Source: Staphylococcus delphini (GTDB lineage Bacteria > Bacillota > Bacilli > Staphylococcales > Staphylococcaceae). From it: a stretch of DNA of 64,000 nt. Within the stretch, counting starts at the first letter, position 1. Each line of letters begins with the position of its first letter. The stretch spans positions 744,001 to 808,000 of the forward strand of contig NZ_LR134263.1 of NCBI RefSeq assembly GCF_900636325.1. The letters are read 5' to 3'. Shown piece by piece: positions 16,280 through 25,067 of the stretch. A program made the position numbers and the translations under genes. The notes beneath the pieces were generated by a model. It was not told where the DNA came from, searched no databases, and was given only the letters and a program-made list of their open reading frames with translations.

Positions 16280-17290
16280 ATGGAAGCAATTATTGCACGA
16301 CAACCGTTCCAATTAGGTGAAGGTCAAAAGTTTGAAAAAGTATCGCGTGAGGTACCAACACCCGGGGCACATGATATTTTAGTCAAGGTCCATGTGACTG
16401 GGGTGAATCCGGTTGATACGAAAATGCGTCAAGCGCCATTAAATGTTGATGCGCGTGTACTTGGCTTTGATGCGGCAGGTGTCGTTGAAGCAGTCGGTGA
16501 TGCGGTTACGGATTTTAAAGCGGGTGACCGTGTGTACTATTCAGGTTCGAACCAACGAGATGGCTCCAATCAGACGTATCAGCTCGTGAATGAAAATTAT
16601 TTGGCGCATATGCCGAAAACATTGTCATTTGCTGAAGCGGCAGCGTTACCGTTAACTGCGATTACCGCTTATGAAACATTGTTCGATGTATTCAATATTT
16701 CTCCCAATCCTCAAGAAAACGAAGGCAAGACTTTGTTCATCATTAACGGTGCGGGTGGTGTTGGCAGTATCGCGACACAAATTGCGAAAGCGTATGGTCT
16801 CACTGTCATTACGACAGCATCGCGTCCTGAAACGAAAGCTTGGTCTGAGAAAATGGGGGCTGACGTTGTGTTGAATCATAAAGAAGATTTGGTTAAACAA
16901 TTTGATGCCCAAAATTTAGCGTGTCCCAACTACATTTTCTGTACATATGATACAGACCACTATTATGATGTGATGATTGATTTAGTTCAGCCAAGAGGTC
17001 ATATTGCGACGATTGTTGCGTTCAATCACAAGCAAGATTTAAATGCTTTGAAACAGAAAAGCGTTACGTTTACGCATGAATTTATGTTTGCCCGTACGAT
17101 TCATGGTGTCGACGAATGGATGTATCGCAAATATTTAGAAGATGTAACTGCAAAAGTCGATGCAGGTCAATATCAAACGACTTTAAATGCAGTTTTAACA
17201 GGTTTAACGCCTGAAAATGTATTGAAAGCACATGAAATGATGGAAGGTCAATCACATATCGGTAAACTTGTGATTGAAATTGTTGAATAA
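16280..17290 (+). CDS. Zinc-type alcohol dehydrogenase-like / quinone oxidoreductase
   Basis: A 336-residue MDR-superfamily reductase. The N-terminal GroES-like domain includes [11 protein letters not shown] and [13 protein letters not shown], and the Rossmann domain has the nucleotide motif [17 protein letters not shown] near residue 155. The zinc-ligand cysteines of true alcohol dehydrogenases are not apparent, which points to an NADPH-dependent quinone or enone reductase. It starts a stretch whose order matches S. aureus (oxidoreductase, BCCT transporter, amaP, asp23). ATG 16280 follows AGGGGAAATGT. Confidence 0.8.
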   Translation: MEAIIARQPFQLGEGQKFEKVSREVPTPGAHDILVKVHVTGVNPVDTKMRQAPLNVDARVLGFDAAGVVEAVGDAVTDFKAGDRVYYSGSNQRDGSNQTYQLVNENYLAHMPKTLSFAEAAALPLTAITAYETLFDVFNISPNPQENEGKTLFIINGAGGVGSIATQIAKAYGLTVITTASRPETKAWSEKMGADVVLNHKEDLVKQFDAQNLACPNYIFCTYDTDHYYDVMIDLVQPRGHIATIVAFNHKQDLNALKQKSVTFTHEFMFARTIHGVDEWMYRKYLEDVTAKVDAGQYQTTLNAVLTGLTPENVLKAHEMMEGQSHIGKLVIEIVE

Positions 17291-17346
17291 ATTGTTTGAA
17301 ATAGGGAATGTGACTGTTAACTAACGATTAAGGGGAAGTTAAAGTC

Positions 17347-18861
17347 ATGAAACAAACAGAGAAAAAGAAACATGTGAGTCTCGTCTTTTGGATTTCATTA
17401 CTGTTATGTAGTTTATTCGTCCTAGTTGGCGCAATTTTTCCAAAACAGATGGAACAAACGACGCAATCGATCACAACTTGGATTGGCCAAAATTTTAGTT
17501 GGTACTATTTATTATTGTTATTAGCCATTTTCTTGATTTGTGTTTATTTACTCTTCTCGAGATACAGTCAGATTACATTAGGTGAAGAAGGGGAAGAGCC
17601 TGAGTTTTCATTAAAATCATGGTTTGCGATGTTGTTTAGTGCAGGAATGGGGATTGGTCTCGTTTTTTGGACGACTGCCGAGCCCATTTCACATGCTTAC
17701 ACGGCGACACCGATTCATCAAGTAGGAACACAAGCGGCTATTGATGACAGTTTACAATTCGCCTTTTTCCATTGGGGCATTCATGCATGGGCGGTTTACG
17801 CGATTGTTGCGTTGGCGTTCGCGTATTTCAACTTTCACAAAGGTTACCCTGGTTTAGTCAGTGCGACGTTAACACCGCTGTTTGGCGAAAAACGGATGCA
17901 AGGACCGCTCGGCAAATTGTTAGACATACTCGCGATTATTGCGACGGTCACAGGTGTATCGGCGACATTAGGTTTCGGTGCGCTTCAAATTAGTGAAGGC
18001 TTAAATTTCTTATTTCATATTCCGGCCAACTTCACGACACAAATTTTGATCATCATTATTGCGACGGCATTATTTATTTGGTCGACATGGTCTGGGATAA
18101 GTAAAGGGATTAAAATATTAAGTAATATTAACATGATCCTTGCTTTTATCGTGCTCGTTGTTGTCTTTATTATTGGGCCGACGCTTTACATATTGAACAT
18201 GTTTACGAATAGTTTAGGTAATTACATTGCACACTTTTTCGATATGAGTTTACGTTTAACGATTAATAACCCAGAAAAGACACAATGGATTCAAAACTGG
18301 ACGGTCTTTTATTGGGCATGGTGGATTTCATGGGCGCCATTTGTGGGTATTTTCATTGCGCGTGTTTCAAGAGGACGGACGATTAAAGAATTTATCGTAG
18401 GCGTGTTATTCGTACCGTCCTTCGTCTGCTTCATTTTCTTCGCAGTGTTTGGAGCATCAGCCATTTATTTACAAGATACTGGTATTGCGAACATTGCGGG
18501 TGGAGCGATTGAGACAGCTACTTTTACGACGTTGGAACATTTTCCACTTGGTTTCGTTATGAGTATTGTCACATTAGTGGTCGTGATGATTTTCTTCGTG
18601 ACATCAGCAGACTCAGCGACTTATGTGCTCGGTATGCTCAGTACAAATGGTGATAATCATCCAAATAGTTGGGTCAAAGTCAGTTGGGGCATTATGCTCG
18701 CCCTTTTTGCACTCATTATGTTACTGACAGGTGGAACGCAAGCTATCCAAAATTTATTAATTATTGCGGCGCTCCCATTTTCCTTTGTGATTATCTTTAT
18801 GATTTGGTCATTATTCAAAGCCCTTGCTGCAGAACGACCGCGATTAAGTAAAAGAAAATAA
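17347..18861 (+). CDS. BCCT-family glycine betaine/choline transporter
   Basis: A 504-residue protein with 12 hydrophobic segments. Family marks are the glycine-rich segment SAGMGIGLVFW near residue 95, and the tryptophan-rich substrate helix WTVFYWAWWISWAPFVGIF followed by ARVSRGRTI near 320-345. It imports betaine-type osmoprotectants with Na+ or H+ and protects against osmotic stress. In S. aureus the gene at this place is called opuD2; whether betaine, choline or proline betaine is the main substrate cannot be read from sequence. It ends at a clear terminator. Confidence 0.85.
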   Translation: MKQTEKKKHVSLVFWISLLLCSLFVLVGAIFPKQMEQTTQSITTWIGQNFSWYYLLLLLAIFLICVYLLFSRYSQITLGEEGEEPEFSLKSWFAMLFSAGMGIGLVFWTTAEPISHAYTATPIHQVGTQAAIDDSLQFAFFHWGIHAWAVYAIVALAFAYFNFHKGYPGLVSATLTPLFGEKRMQGPLGKLLDILAIIATVTGVSATLGFGALQISEGLNFLFHIPANFTTQILIIIIATALFIWSTWSGISKGIKILSNINMILAFIVLVVVFIIGPTLYILNMFTNSLGNYIAHFFDMSLRLTINNPEKTQWIQNWTVFYWAWWISWAPFVGIFIARVSRGRTIKEFIVGVLFVPSFVCFIFFAVFGASAIYLQDTGIANIAGGAIETATFTTLEHFPLGFVMSIVTLVVVMIFFVTSADSATYVLGMLSTNGDNHPNSWVKVSWGIMLALFALIMLLTGGTQAIQNLLIIAALPFSFVIIFMIWSLFKALAAERPRLSKRK

Positions 18862-18868
18862 TTATTAC

Positions 18869-18908
18869 AAGAAGTGAAATTGTTGAAAAACAGTTTCGCT
18901 TCTTTTTT
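18869..18908 (+). terminator. Terminator after the BCCT gene
   Basis: A hairpin pairs GAAGTGAAATTGTT with AACAGTTTCGCTTC (one mismatch), followed by TTTTTT. Confidence 0.8.
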
Positions 18909-19076
18909 CAATGTCGCGATTGTTAAAAACGGAGTGCAAATGATTGACTGTGATTCAATGCTATCTATATCATTTTCAACGTTTCTTTTAAGCAAAACAT
19001 TGTAAACATAATTATGTCGAAAAAAAGTTAGATACAAAAGAACAAATAATTTTTTAAAAATATGACAAAATTTTAG

Positions 19077-19101
19077 TTTTTCTGTCAAAAATGAGGGTAT
19101 A
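19077..19101 (+). promoter_or_regulatory. Sigma-B-type promoter of the amaP-asp23 operon
   Basis: GTTT (19077-19080), 15 bases, GGGTAT (19096-19101), a good match to the sigma-B consensus GTTT-N14-17-GGGTAT. The asp23 operon of S. aureus is a standard sigma-B target. The start codon lies about 40 bases downstream. Confidence 0.7.
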
Positions 19102-19141
19102 TGCTTGATGTAAACAATTGAATAGGAGGTGGCATTTGATT

Positions 19142-19684
19142 ATGACACGAATTAAAAATTTTATTCTAGGCTTATTAATCGTGGTGATTGTCGGCTTTTT
19201 GTTATTTATGTATGTTGACTATCAGCCGATTAAACAATACCAAAATTACTTTTATCAGTTTAATTGGTTCCAACCGTTATTAATCGGTCTAGCTGGATTA
19301 CTTATTCTTATCGGTTTGATTTTATTTTTCAGAGCTTTCAAACCCACATATCGTAAACCGGGTCTCTATAAAGATTATTCAGATGGCCATATTTATATTT
19401 CACGAAAATCAATTGAAAATACGGTTTATGATACGCTTTCAAAATATGATGCGATTCGTCAACCGAACGTCGTATCTAAACTATACAACAAGAAAAAGAA
19501 CAGTTTCATTGATATTACAACAGATTTTATCGTGCCATCAGAATCGACGAATGTTCCATCACTCGTTGAACAAATCAGATTAGACATTAAAGAGAGCGTT
19601 GAACGTTTCTCAGAATTACATGTTAAATCAGTCAAAGTCAATGTCCGTGACCAGAAAAGAGACAATGGTCCACGAGTCGTGTAA
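19142..19684 (+). CDS. amaP: Membrane anchor of Asp23 (AmaP)
   Basis: About 180 residues. I favour ATG 19142 (MTRIKNFILGLL), 11 bases after GGAGGT; TTG 19136 at 5 bases is also possible. Two membrane segments (about residues 8-28 and 50-68) with a short outside loop are followed by a cytosolic Asp23-like domain containing YISRKSIENTVYDTL and RLDIKESVERFSELHV. In S. aureus AmaP recruits Asp23 to the membrane. It is the first gene of a three-gene stress operon behind a sigma-B promoter. Confidence 0.88.
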   Translation: MTRIKNFILGLLIVVIVGFLLFMYVDYQPIKQYQNYFYQFNWFQPLLIGLAGLLILIGLILFFRAFKPTYRKPGLYKDYSDGHIYISRKSIENTVYDTLSKYDAIRQPNVVSKLYNKKKNSFIDITTDFIVPSESTNVPSLVEQIRLDIKESVERFSELHVKSVKVNVRDQKRDNGPRVV

Positions 19685-19696
19685 AGGAGGGGTCCT

Positions 19697-19942
19697 ATGT
19701 CTAATGAAAATCGAAACGGTCAAAGTGAGCGAGATTCAGTAGAGCAAGTTGCGAAGATATTACAAAACTACAAATGGCGTATCATTGGGTTTTTCTTCTT
19801 CCTCATTATTGCCATCCTGTTTTTAACACTTGGCTTTTGGAAAACAATTTTAATCATCGTGTTATGTTTAATCGGTACTGGTGTGGGGTATATTAAAGAC
19901 CGTACACAAGATTTCTTAAATTTACTTAATCGGTTAAGTTGA
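19697..19942 (+). CDS. DUF2273 small membrane protein of the asp23 operon
   Basis: An 81-residue protein with a strong RBS (AAAGGAGGGG) before ATG 19697. Residues about 30-65 form one or two hydrophobic segments (GFFFFLIIAILFLTLGFW), and GTGVGYIKDR is typical of DUF2273. It lies between amaP and asp23, as in other staphylococci, and is probably a membrane partner of the Asp23 assembly. No biochemical role is established. Confidence 0.8.
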   Translation: MSNENRNGQSERDSVEQVAKILQNYKWRIIGFFFFLIIAILFLTLGFWKTILIIVLCLIGTGVGYIKDRTQDFLNLLNRLS

Positions 19943-19995
19943 TTCAATAACCCTGGAAAAAGTAAACAAAAATAAATAATAAAGGAGTTTTTGAA

Positions 19996-20487
19996 ATGGC
20001 AGTTGAAAATAATAAAGCAAAAGAAAGTTACAATAGAGAAACAGGTGTGAACGAAAATGAAAGACAACAACGTGAAGATAATCAAGGCCAACAATTTTCA
20101 AACAGCTTAACTTTCTCTGATGAAGTTGTAGAAAAAATCGCAGGGATTGCAGCGCGTGAAGTTCGCGGTATTTTAGATATGAAAGGCGGCTTTGTGGATA
20201 GCATTAGTGGTTCATTCTCAGGTGGCAACAATGTGACACAAGGTGTATCTGCTGAAGTTGGCGAAAAACAAGCGGCAATCGACTTGAAAGTTATTTTAGA
20301 ATATGGTGAATCTGCGCCGAAAATCTTCCGTAAAGTCACAGAATTAATTAAAGAACAAGTGAAACACATTACTGGTTTAGACGTAGTTGAAGTGAACATG
20401 CAAGTGGATGACGTGATGACACGTAAAGAATGGCAACAAAAGCATGAGAAAAACAAAGATCAAAACGAGAACAAAGGTTTACAATAA
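19996..20487 (+). CDS. asp23: Alkaline shock protein 23
   Basis: A 163-residue Asp23/Gls24-family protein, an abundant cytosolic protein that AmaP holds at the membrane and that is linked to cell-envelope stress. The ordered domain (about residues 35-145) starts [19 protein letters not shown] and contains a glycine-rich loop (SGSFSGGNN). Both ends are charged and probably disordered. RBS AAAGGAG lies 8 bases before ATG 19996. The operon ends at a strong terminator. Confidence 0.95.
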   Translation: MAVENNKAKESYNRETGVNENERQQREDNQGQQFSNSLTFSDEVVEKIAGIAAREVRGILDMKGGFVDSISGSFSGGNNVTQGVSAEVGEKQAAIDLKVILEYGESAPKIFRKVTELIKEQVKHITGLDVVEVNMQVDDVMTRKEWQQKHEKNKDQNENKGLQ

Positions 20488-20493
20488 GATATA

Positions 20494-20536
20494 AAAATGG
20501 AGGTATACGCTGCAATATGGCGTATACCTCCATTTT
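20494..20536. terminator. Bidirectional terminator between asp23 and the convergent MFS gene
   Basis: A perfect 17-bp stem AAAATGGAGGTATACGC / GCGTATACCTCCATTTT with a 9-base loop. A and T runs on both sides let it work in both directions. Confidence 0.85.
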
Positions 20537-20557
20537 CTATATCTTTCGCAATCAAAT

Positions 20558-21703
20558 CTAAACAACGCGTTTCTTCTTTAACATCAAGATAATGATAAAG
20601 CCGATGAAGCCAATACCGGCGGCAAAATAAATCGTCGCATGTAAATCAATATGTGACACGATCAAACCACCGAGCAAGGCACCGAAACCGATACCCGCAT
20701 TTAACGCGGACATGTTCCAACTCATCACTTGACTGTTATCGCCTTCTACTTGGTCAATAAGCCCGGATTGTACTGCTGGATTGGTACTCCACTGAATGAT
20801 ATGCCAAATAAATAAAGCGATCAGTAAAATAGTAGATGCTGTCCAAAGTTGATTTAACACGAGCATGACGATGACAAATGCACCCCCACTCACTAATAGC
20901 CATGTTTTAAATGACAGTTTATCTGTAAAGAATCCACCCATAGATGTCCCAAGCATCCCCGCGATACCGATTATGAGTAAGGCGAGAGAGACAAATTGGA
21001 TGTTATGTCCGCCAGATAAAATGAGTGGATTAATGTAAATATAAGCCACTGAATTTGCTGTTAATAATATAAAAGTAATCGATAGGAGTTTCGTTACTTC
21101 TCCTTTGTCTAAAATTCGGCTGGTGTGATTTTGCGTGGGCTGTAGGGATGATTTCACTTCTTTTGGCAAGTAAATCGTGAGCAGTACGCCTGCAATCAAT
21201 CCGACTAAGATGATGAGCCCGAATGTAAAACGCCATCCTGCCCAATCGCCAATTAATGTACCAATCGGAACGCCGAATACATTGGATGCACTAAATCCTG
21301 TATATACAATGCCTAACATTTTACCACGGTTTTCAGGTCGCGCTAATACGACAGTTGTGGAAAGTATTTTAACGACGATCAATGCAGCAGCAGCTGACGA
21401 AATGATACGACCGATAATTAAAATTGTAAAGTTAGGGGAGAGTGCAATCATCAAATTTCCTATTATGAAAAAGGCAATCGCTGACAGTAACACACTTTTA
21501 GGTGAATATTTTTCGGTAAGCTTCACTAAAATAGGACCTGTTAAAGCAAAAGTAAAAGCATAAATCGTCACGAGTTGACCGATCCATGCTTCTGATATAT
21601 TTAAATCTGCGCTCATCAGATTCATAATGCCAGCGACAACCATTTCAACCATTCCTACGATAAAAATACTTAACATAAACGTTAAGGTACGCATGATTGT
21701 CAT
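20558..21703 (-). CDS. MFS efflux transporter (DHA1 family)
   Basis: About 381 residues from ATG 21703, 8 bases after GAGGAG; upstream in-frame starts overlap that RBS. It has 12 hydrophobic segments, a DHA1-type loop between helices 2 and 3 (GPILVKLTEKYSPKSVLL), and a helix-5 motif with GFSASNVFGVPIGTLIGDW, which resembles AraJ/YdhP-type exporters of sugars or drugs. The substrate is unknown. It lies next to the siderophore genes but a different MFS protein (sfaA) is the expected staphyloferrin exporter, and no Fur box is seen before it. Confidence 0.8.
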   Translation of the reverse strand: MTIMRTLTFMLSIFIVGMVEMVVAGIMNLMSADLNISEAWIGQLVTIYAFTFALTGPILVKLTEKYSPKSVLLSAIAFFIIGNLMIALSPNFTILIIGRIISSAAAALIVVKILSTTVVLARPENRGKMLGIVYTGFSASNVFGVPIGTLIGDWAGWRFTFGLIILVGLIAGVLLTIYLPKEVKSSLQPTQNHTSRILDKGEVTKLLSITFILLTANSVAYIYINPLILSGGHNIQFVSLALLIIGIAGMLGTSMGGFFTDKLSFKTWLLVSGGAFVIVMLVLNQLWTASTILLIALFIWHIIQWSTNPAVQSGLIDQVEGDNSQVMSWNMSALNAGIGFGALLGGLIVSHIDLHATIYFAAGIGFIGFIIILMLKKKRVV

Positions 21704-21823
21704 AGTCATTCTCCTCAAATGTAATTTTTGTCTATAAGCTATTTTAATACAATTACATAGGATAAGAAATGCTTTTGACTCAATCTTTAGTAGAAATATG
21801 CCGATTTGATACTTTTAAATCAT

Positions 21824-23782
21824 TTATGTTGAAAGTGGATTGTCGACTTTAACGTACGTATATTCATGTGCTTCATCCATTAACCGCATCGTTGTCACAC
21901 ATTTATAATCAATCGTTTCATTAAAGAATACGTCTCGCATATGAGCTAAACGTTCTGGATCAATGTCGGCCGCTTCAAGCTTGTCAAAACATTGTTCGAT
22001 TTGTTGACGAACGATCGACCATAACGTATTTTCAAGTGCGGCATCATCATAAAAGCGGGCGAGTGCTGCAACGAGTTCACCGAGATGATTTTGAATCGTT
22101 GAGTAAAAGGCTTTGTTGAATACAGACGTTTGACTCTTCGTTAATATGCGTGATTTTTCATGGAAATGAGACGTATCATAGCCCATTTGTGCTAACTGTT
22201 CTGCATCGATGCGTAAGCCTTCAAAGTCACGGATGAGCATCTGTGAAAAGGCGCCAGTGCTGGGTTCAAATACAGCAATCGTGTTTTGTAAATGCGCTTC
22301 TAATGCGATGCCGTATTTTACTAATAGTGGCACGATGTAATCAATGAGTGAAGCGGCGTATGTTTTAAACCACTGTGCACGGACATCGATGTCTGTTGTG
22401 CTGTCATTTGTTTGACTAAAACGTTCAACCAATTCGATGATGAGTGGACGTGCTGTTTCTGGATGCGTGACAACTAGACTTGACGGGATAACTGGTAGGC
22501 AATCACTGTCAATCATGTCATAAATATTTTGTCTAAATAGTGTGCCTAACTGTTCACTGCGGCGTTCTTGTTCATCGGGTTGACGGTCTGTCGGTTGATA
22601 AAAATGCGCACCGGCAATTTCTGGTACTGGTGAAGTTGAAACAGTGTTGAAAAGTGCATCTCGTGCTGAAATGTCGGTTAAAATGTTGGTCATTAACGGC
22701 CCATTATGCGTCGTCTGTTCTGACAGCGTACGGATTTCGCCTGTAATGTGCACGTTCGTTGAAAGTTTAATATGGGGTGACACGTCAGGCTTTTTAGGCA
22801 TTAATGTGCGAAATGACAATCCTGCATAATATGATTTTGCATAATCTAACGGGATGATAGCTTTTGTATCGAGTTCGTTTTGGTATTCTGTGCGAATGAT
22901 ATGTTCATATTGCCACGGATGAACGATCAACGGCATATAATCTTCTAGCGGCGCATGCGAGCCTATCGCTTGTTGCGCAACTGACTTCAACCCGTCAAAT
23001 GCATGATAGACCGCTTCTGCATATGTACCTTGTTGTGCCATTGTGCGTGCGATATCATGATGAACAAGTATGAACTGCATCGGTATCGCGTGTTGATATT
23101 CTGAGGAGTAATCAATCGTTTCTTGTGCGGACATGCCTTTACGTAATTTCGCACCAGGATGTAACGGATGCCCTTCAATCACGAGTTGCTCAGATGTTAA
23201 ATAAGGATCATCTTGTGCTTCTATATAATCAAGTAATGATGACGCGTCTTTTAATGGATGTTGTGCTTGGTAACTTAGCGCCAGTGTCATATGTGCGGCA
23301 CTATTCTCCATATCATCACGAAATTGTTCTGCGGCTGCCCCTTGATATTGTGTGTCTTCATTAATGATGACTTCGAGTACTTCATTAGGATGCAATACGC
23401 GACGGTCCTCTCCATCTGGTGTTCTCCAATAAAACGGTCCTGTCACATCAACGCGGTTAAATGCGTGATGACCGATGACACGGGCATATAATGTGAGCTG
23501 ACCATATGTAAAGTGAATCATGAGTAGTTCGCCGGATGGAATGGCAGAATGCGCGAACTGTTCTGCTTGGACAAACGTGCTATGAGTATAACTTCCGACC
23601 AAGTTTTCACGATACAGTGATGCCATCAGTCGTGCAGTAATTTTGTCACGACCTACTAAAACATGTCGTTTAAATTGTGTAGCCCAGTTCGAATCAAATT
23701 GGAGAACTGTTTGATAATTTTCCATTTCATCTTTTGTAAAGTCTTTCTCTATTATACTCAGATGATTTTGTTCCGTTTTCAT
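21824..23782 (-). CDS. sfaD: Staphyloferrin A NIS synthetase SfaD
   Basis: A 652-residue IucA/IucC-family NRPS-independent siderophore synthetase. The family signatures are visible: EGHPLHPGAKLRKGMS, the phosphate/ATP region LIVHPWQYEHII, SFRTLMPKKP, KLSTNVHITGEIRTLS, and YGIALEAHLQNTIAVF with the FERIC-like C-terminal part. In S. aureus SfaD joins citrate to the delta-amine of D-ornithine, the first step of staphyloferrin A. It is divergent from sfaA, with a Fur box between them, so iron starvation should turn on both. Confidence 0.9.
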   Translation of the reverse strand: MKTEQNHLSIIEKDFTKDEMENYQTVLQFDSNWATQFKRHVLVGRDKITARLMASLYRENLVGSYTHSTFVQAEQFAHSAIPSGELLMIHFTYGQLTLYARVIGHHAFNRVDVTGPFYWRTPDGEDRRVLHPNEVLEVIINEDTQYQGAAAEQFRDDMENSAAHMTLALSYQAQHPLKDASSLLDYIEAQDDPYLTSEQLVIEGHPLHPGAKLRKGMSAQETIDYSSEYQHAIPMQFILVHHDIARTMAQQGTYAEAVYHAFDGLKSVAQQAIGSHAPLEDYMPLIVHPWQYEHIIRTEYQNELDTKAIIPLDYAKSYYAGLSFRTLMPKKPDVSPHIKLSTNVHITGEIRTLSEQTTHNGPLMTNILTDISARDALFNTVSTSPVPEIAGAHFYQPTDRQPDEQERRSEQLGTLFRQNIYDMIDSDCLPVIPSSLVVTHPETARPLIIELVERFSQTNDSTTDIDVRAQWFKTYAASLIDYIVPLLVKYGIALEAHLQNTIAVFEPSTGAFSQMLIRDFEGLRIDAEQLAQMGYDTSHFHEKSRILTKSQTSVFNKAFYSTIQNHLGELVAALARFYDDAALENTLWSIVRQQIEQCFDKLEAADIDPERLAHMRDVFFNETIDYKCVTTMRLMDEAHEYTYVKVDNPLST

Positions 23783-23846
23783 GACGACACCTCATTCATT
23801 TTATTTTACAAATACGAAAAGGATTCGTATAATCCATAATATCGGA

Positions 23847-23865
23847 AATGAGAATCATTATCAAT
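23847..23865 (+). promoter_or_regulatory. Fur box between sfaD and sfaA
   Basis: AATGAGAATCATTATCAAT matches the 19-bp Fur consensus (GATAATGATWATCATTATC) closely. Its place between two divergent siderophore genes fits iron-dependent repression of both. Confidence 0.8.
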
Positions 23866-23882
23866 TAAAGAAGGTGAATATT

Positions 23883-25067
23883 TTGGCAAAATGGTTTTTT
23901 CCGAGTACCTTTTTACTATTTTTAGGGAATTGGATTGGTCAAATTGCACTCAACTGGTATGCTTATCAACTCAATGAAAACCCAATGGACCTTGCACTCA
24001 TCAACTTCTTTAGACTTGCACCGATTTTCATTTTAAGTTTATGGGCAGGCAGTATTGCTGATCGTTACCGTCGATCAACGCTGATTAAAATAACCGTGAC
24101 GAGTTCGATGGTCATTACAGGGACTTTAACGGCATGTGTATTGCTCATGAATGACATACCTATGCTTTATTTATACATATATGCCTGTTTGCGCGGCTGT
24201 ATGAGTGCCATTGAAACACCGGTGAGACAAGCTGTACTACCCGACCTCTCCGAAAGACTTACTGTTTCTAAAGCTGTTTCATATCATTCCTTTTTATTAA
24301 ATGTTTGTCGTTCAATCGGACCTGCTGTGGCGGGCTTCATCATTGCAGCTTATGATGTGCCGATTGCATTTGTCGTACAAACGATTTGTTATGCACTTGC
24401 ACTTGTTTCAAGTCTTCCGTTAAAACTGGCAGTCGTTAAACCTGTTAAAAACAAGCAATTTTCATTAGCTGTCGCCATGCAATATTTTAAACTGCATTTG
24501 CAAGGGAGAAGAATTTTTATGACGTCGCTACTCATTATGGCGATGGGTTATTCTTATACCACAATGTTACCGATTTTAACAGATGAGGTATATCCTAATA
24601 GTGCATCAGTATTTGGGACAGCGATGACAGTGAGTGCGATTGGTGGTATATTAGCAACGCTCACGATTCCTTATGTACTACAAAAATTTCCAACTGACAA
24701 TTGCTATTACCTCAGTTCGATATTGTTTGGTATTGCGTTACTTTTATTATACCCACTTGGCGAAATTGGCTTATTTTTAATGATCTTTTTCGTTGGGCTC
24801 TTTGGTCAGTTTGCACGAACGACGAATCGTATCTACTTTCAAAACGATGTCGAACAAGAGAGTAGAGGCAAAATTTTAAGTGTCATTATGATGGATAGAG
24901 GGATGATTCCACTTGGCGCAATGTTGCTCAGCTATTTTACAGAGTTGATAGGTATCACGACGACCTTTTTAGTGATGGGTGGCGCGACGACCGTCATTGC
25001 AATTTTAGGCTTTTTAACAAATTTTAAGATGAATGGAGGCAAGACAGTTCATGACACTCACGCATAA
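23883..25067 (+). CDS. sfaA: Staphyloferrin A exporter SfaA (MFS)
   Basis: About 394 residues from TTG 23883, with RBS GAAGGTGA; an ATG at 23781 would run back through the Fur box and is unlikely. It has 12 hydrophobic segments beginning FPSTFLLFLGNWIGQIALNW, and the MFS helix 2-3 loop GSIADRYRRSTLIK. In S. aureus SfaA exports staphyloferrin A. The order sfaA-sfaB-sfaC with divergent sfaD is the same. Its 3' end overlaps the start of sfaB, so the genes are co-translated. Confidence 0.87.
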   Translation: MAKWFFPSTFLLFLGNWIGQIALNWYAYQLNENPMDLALINFFRLAPIFILSLWAGSIADRYRRSTLIKITVTSSMVITGTLTACVLLMNDIPMLYLYIYACLRGCMSAIETPVRQAVLPDLSERLTVSKAVSYHSFLLNVCRSIGPAVAGFIIAAYDVPIAFVVQTICYALALVSSLPLKLAVVKPVKNKQFSLAVAMQYFKLHLQGRRIFMTSLLIMAMGYSYTTMLPILTDEVYPNSASVFGTAMTVSAIGGILATLTIPYVLQKFPTDNCYYLSSILFGIALLLLYPLGEIGLFLMIFFVGLFGQFARTTNRIYFQNDVEQESRGKILSVIMMDRGMIPLGAMLLSYFTELIGITTTFLVMGGATTVIAILGFLTNFKMNGGKTVHDTHA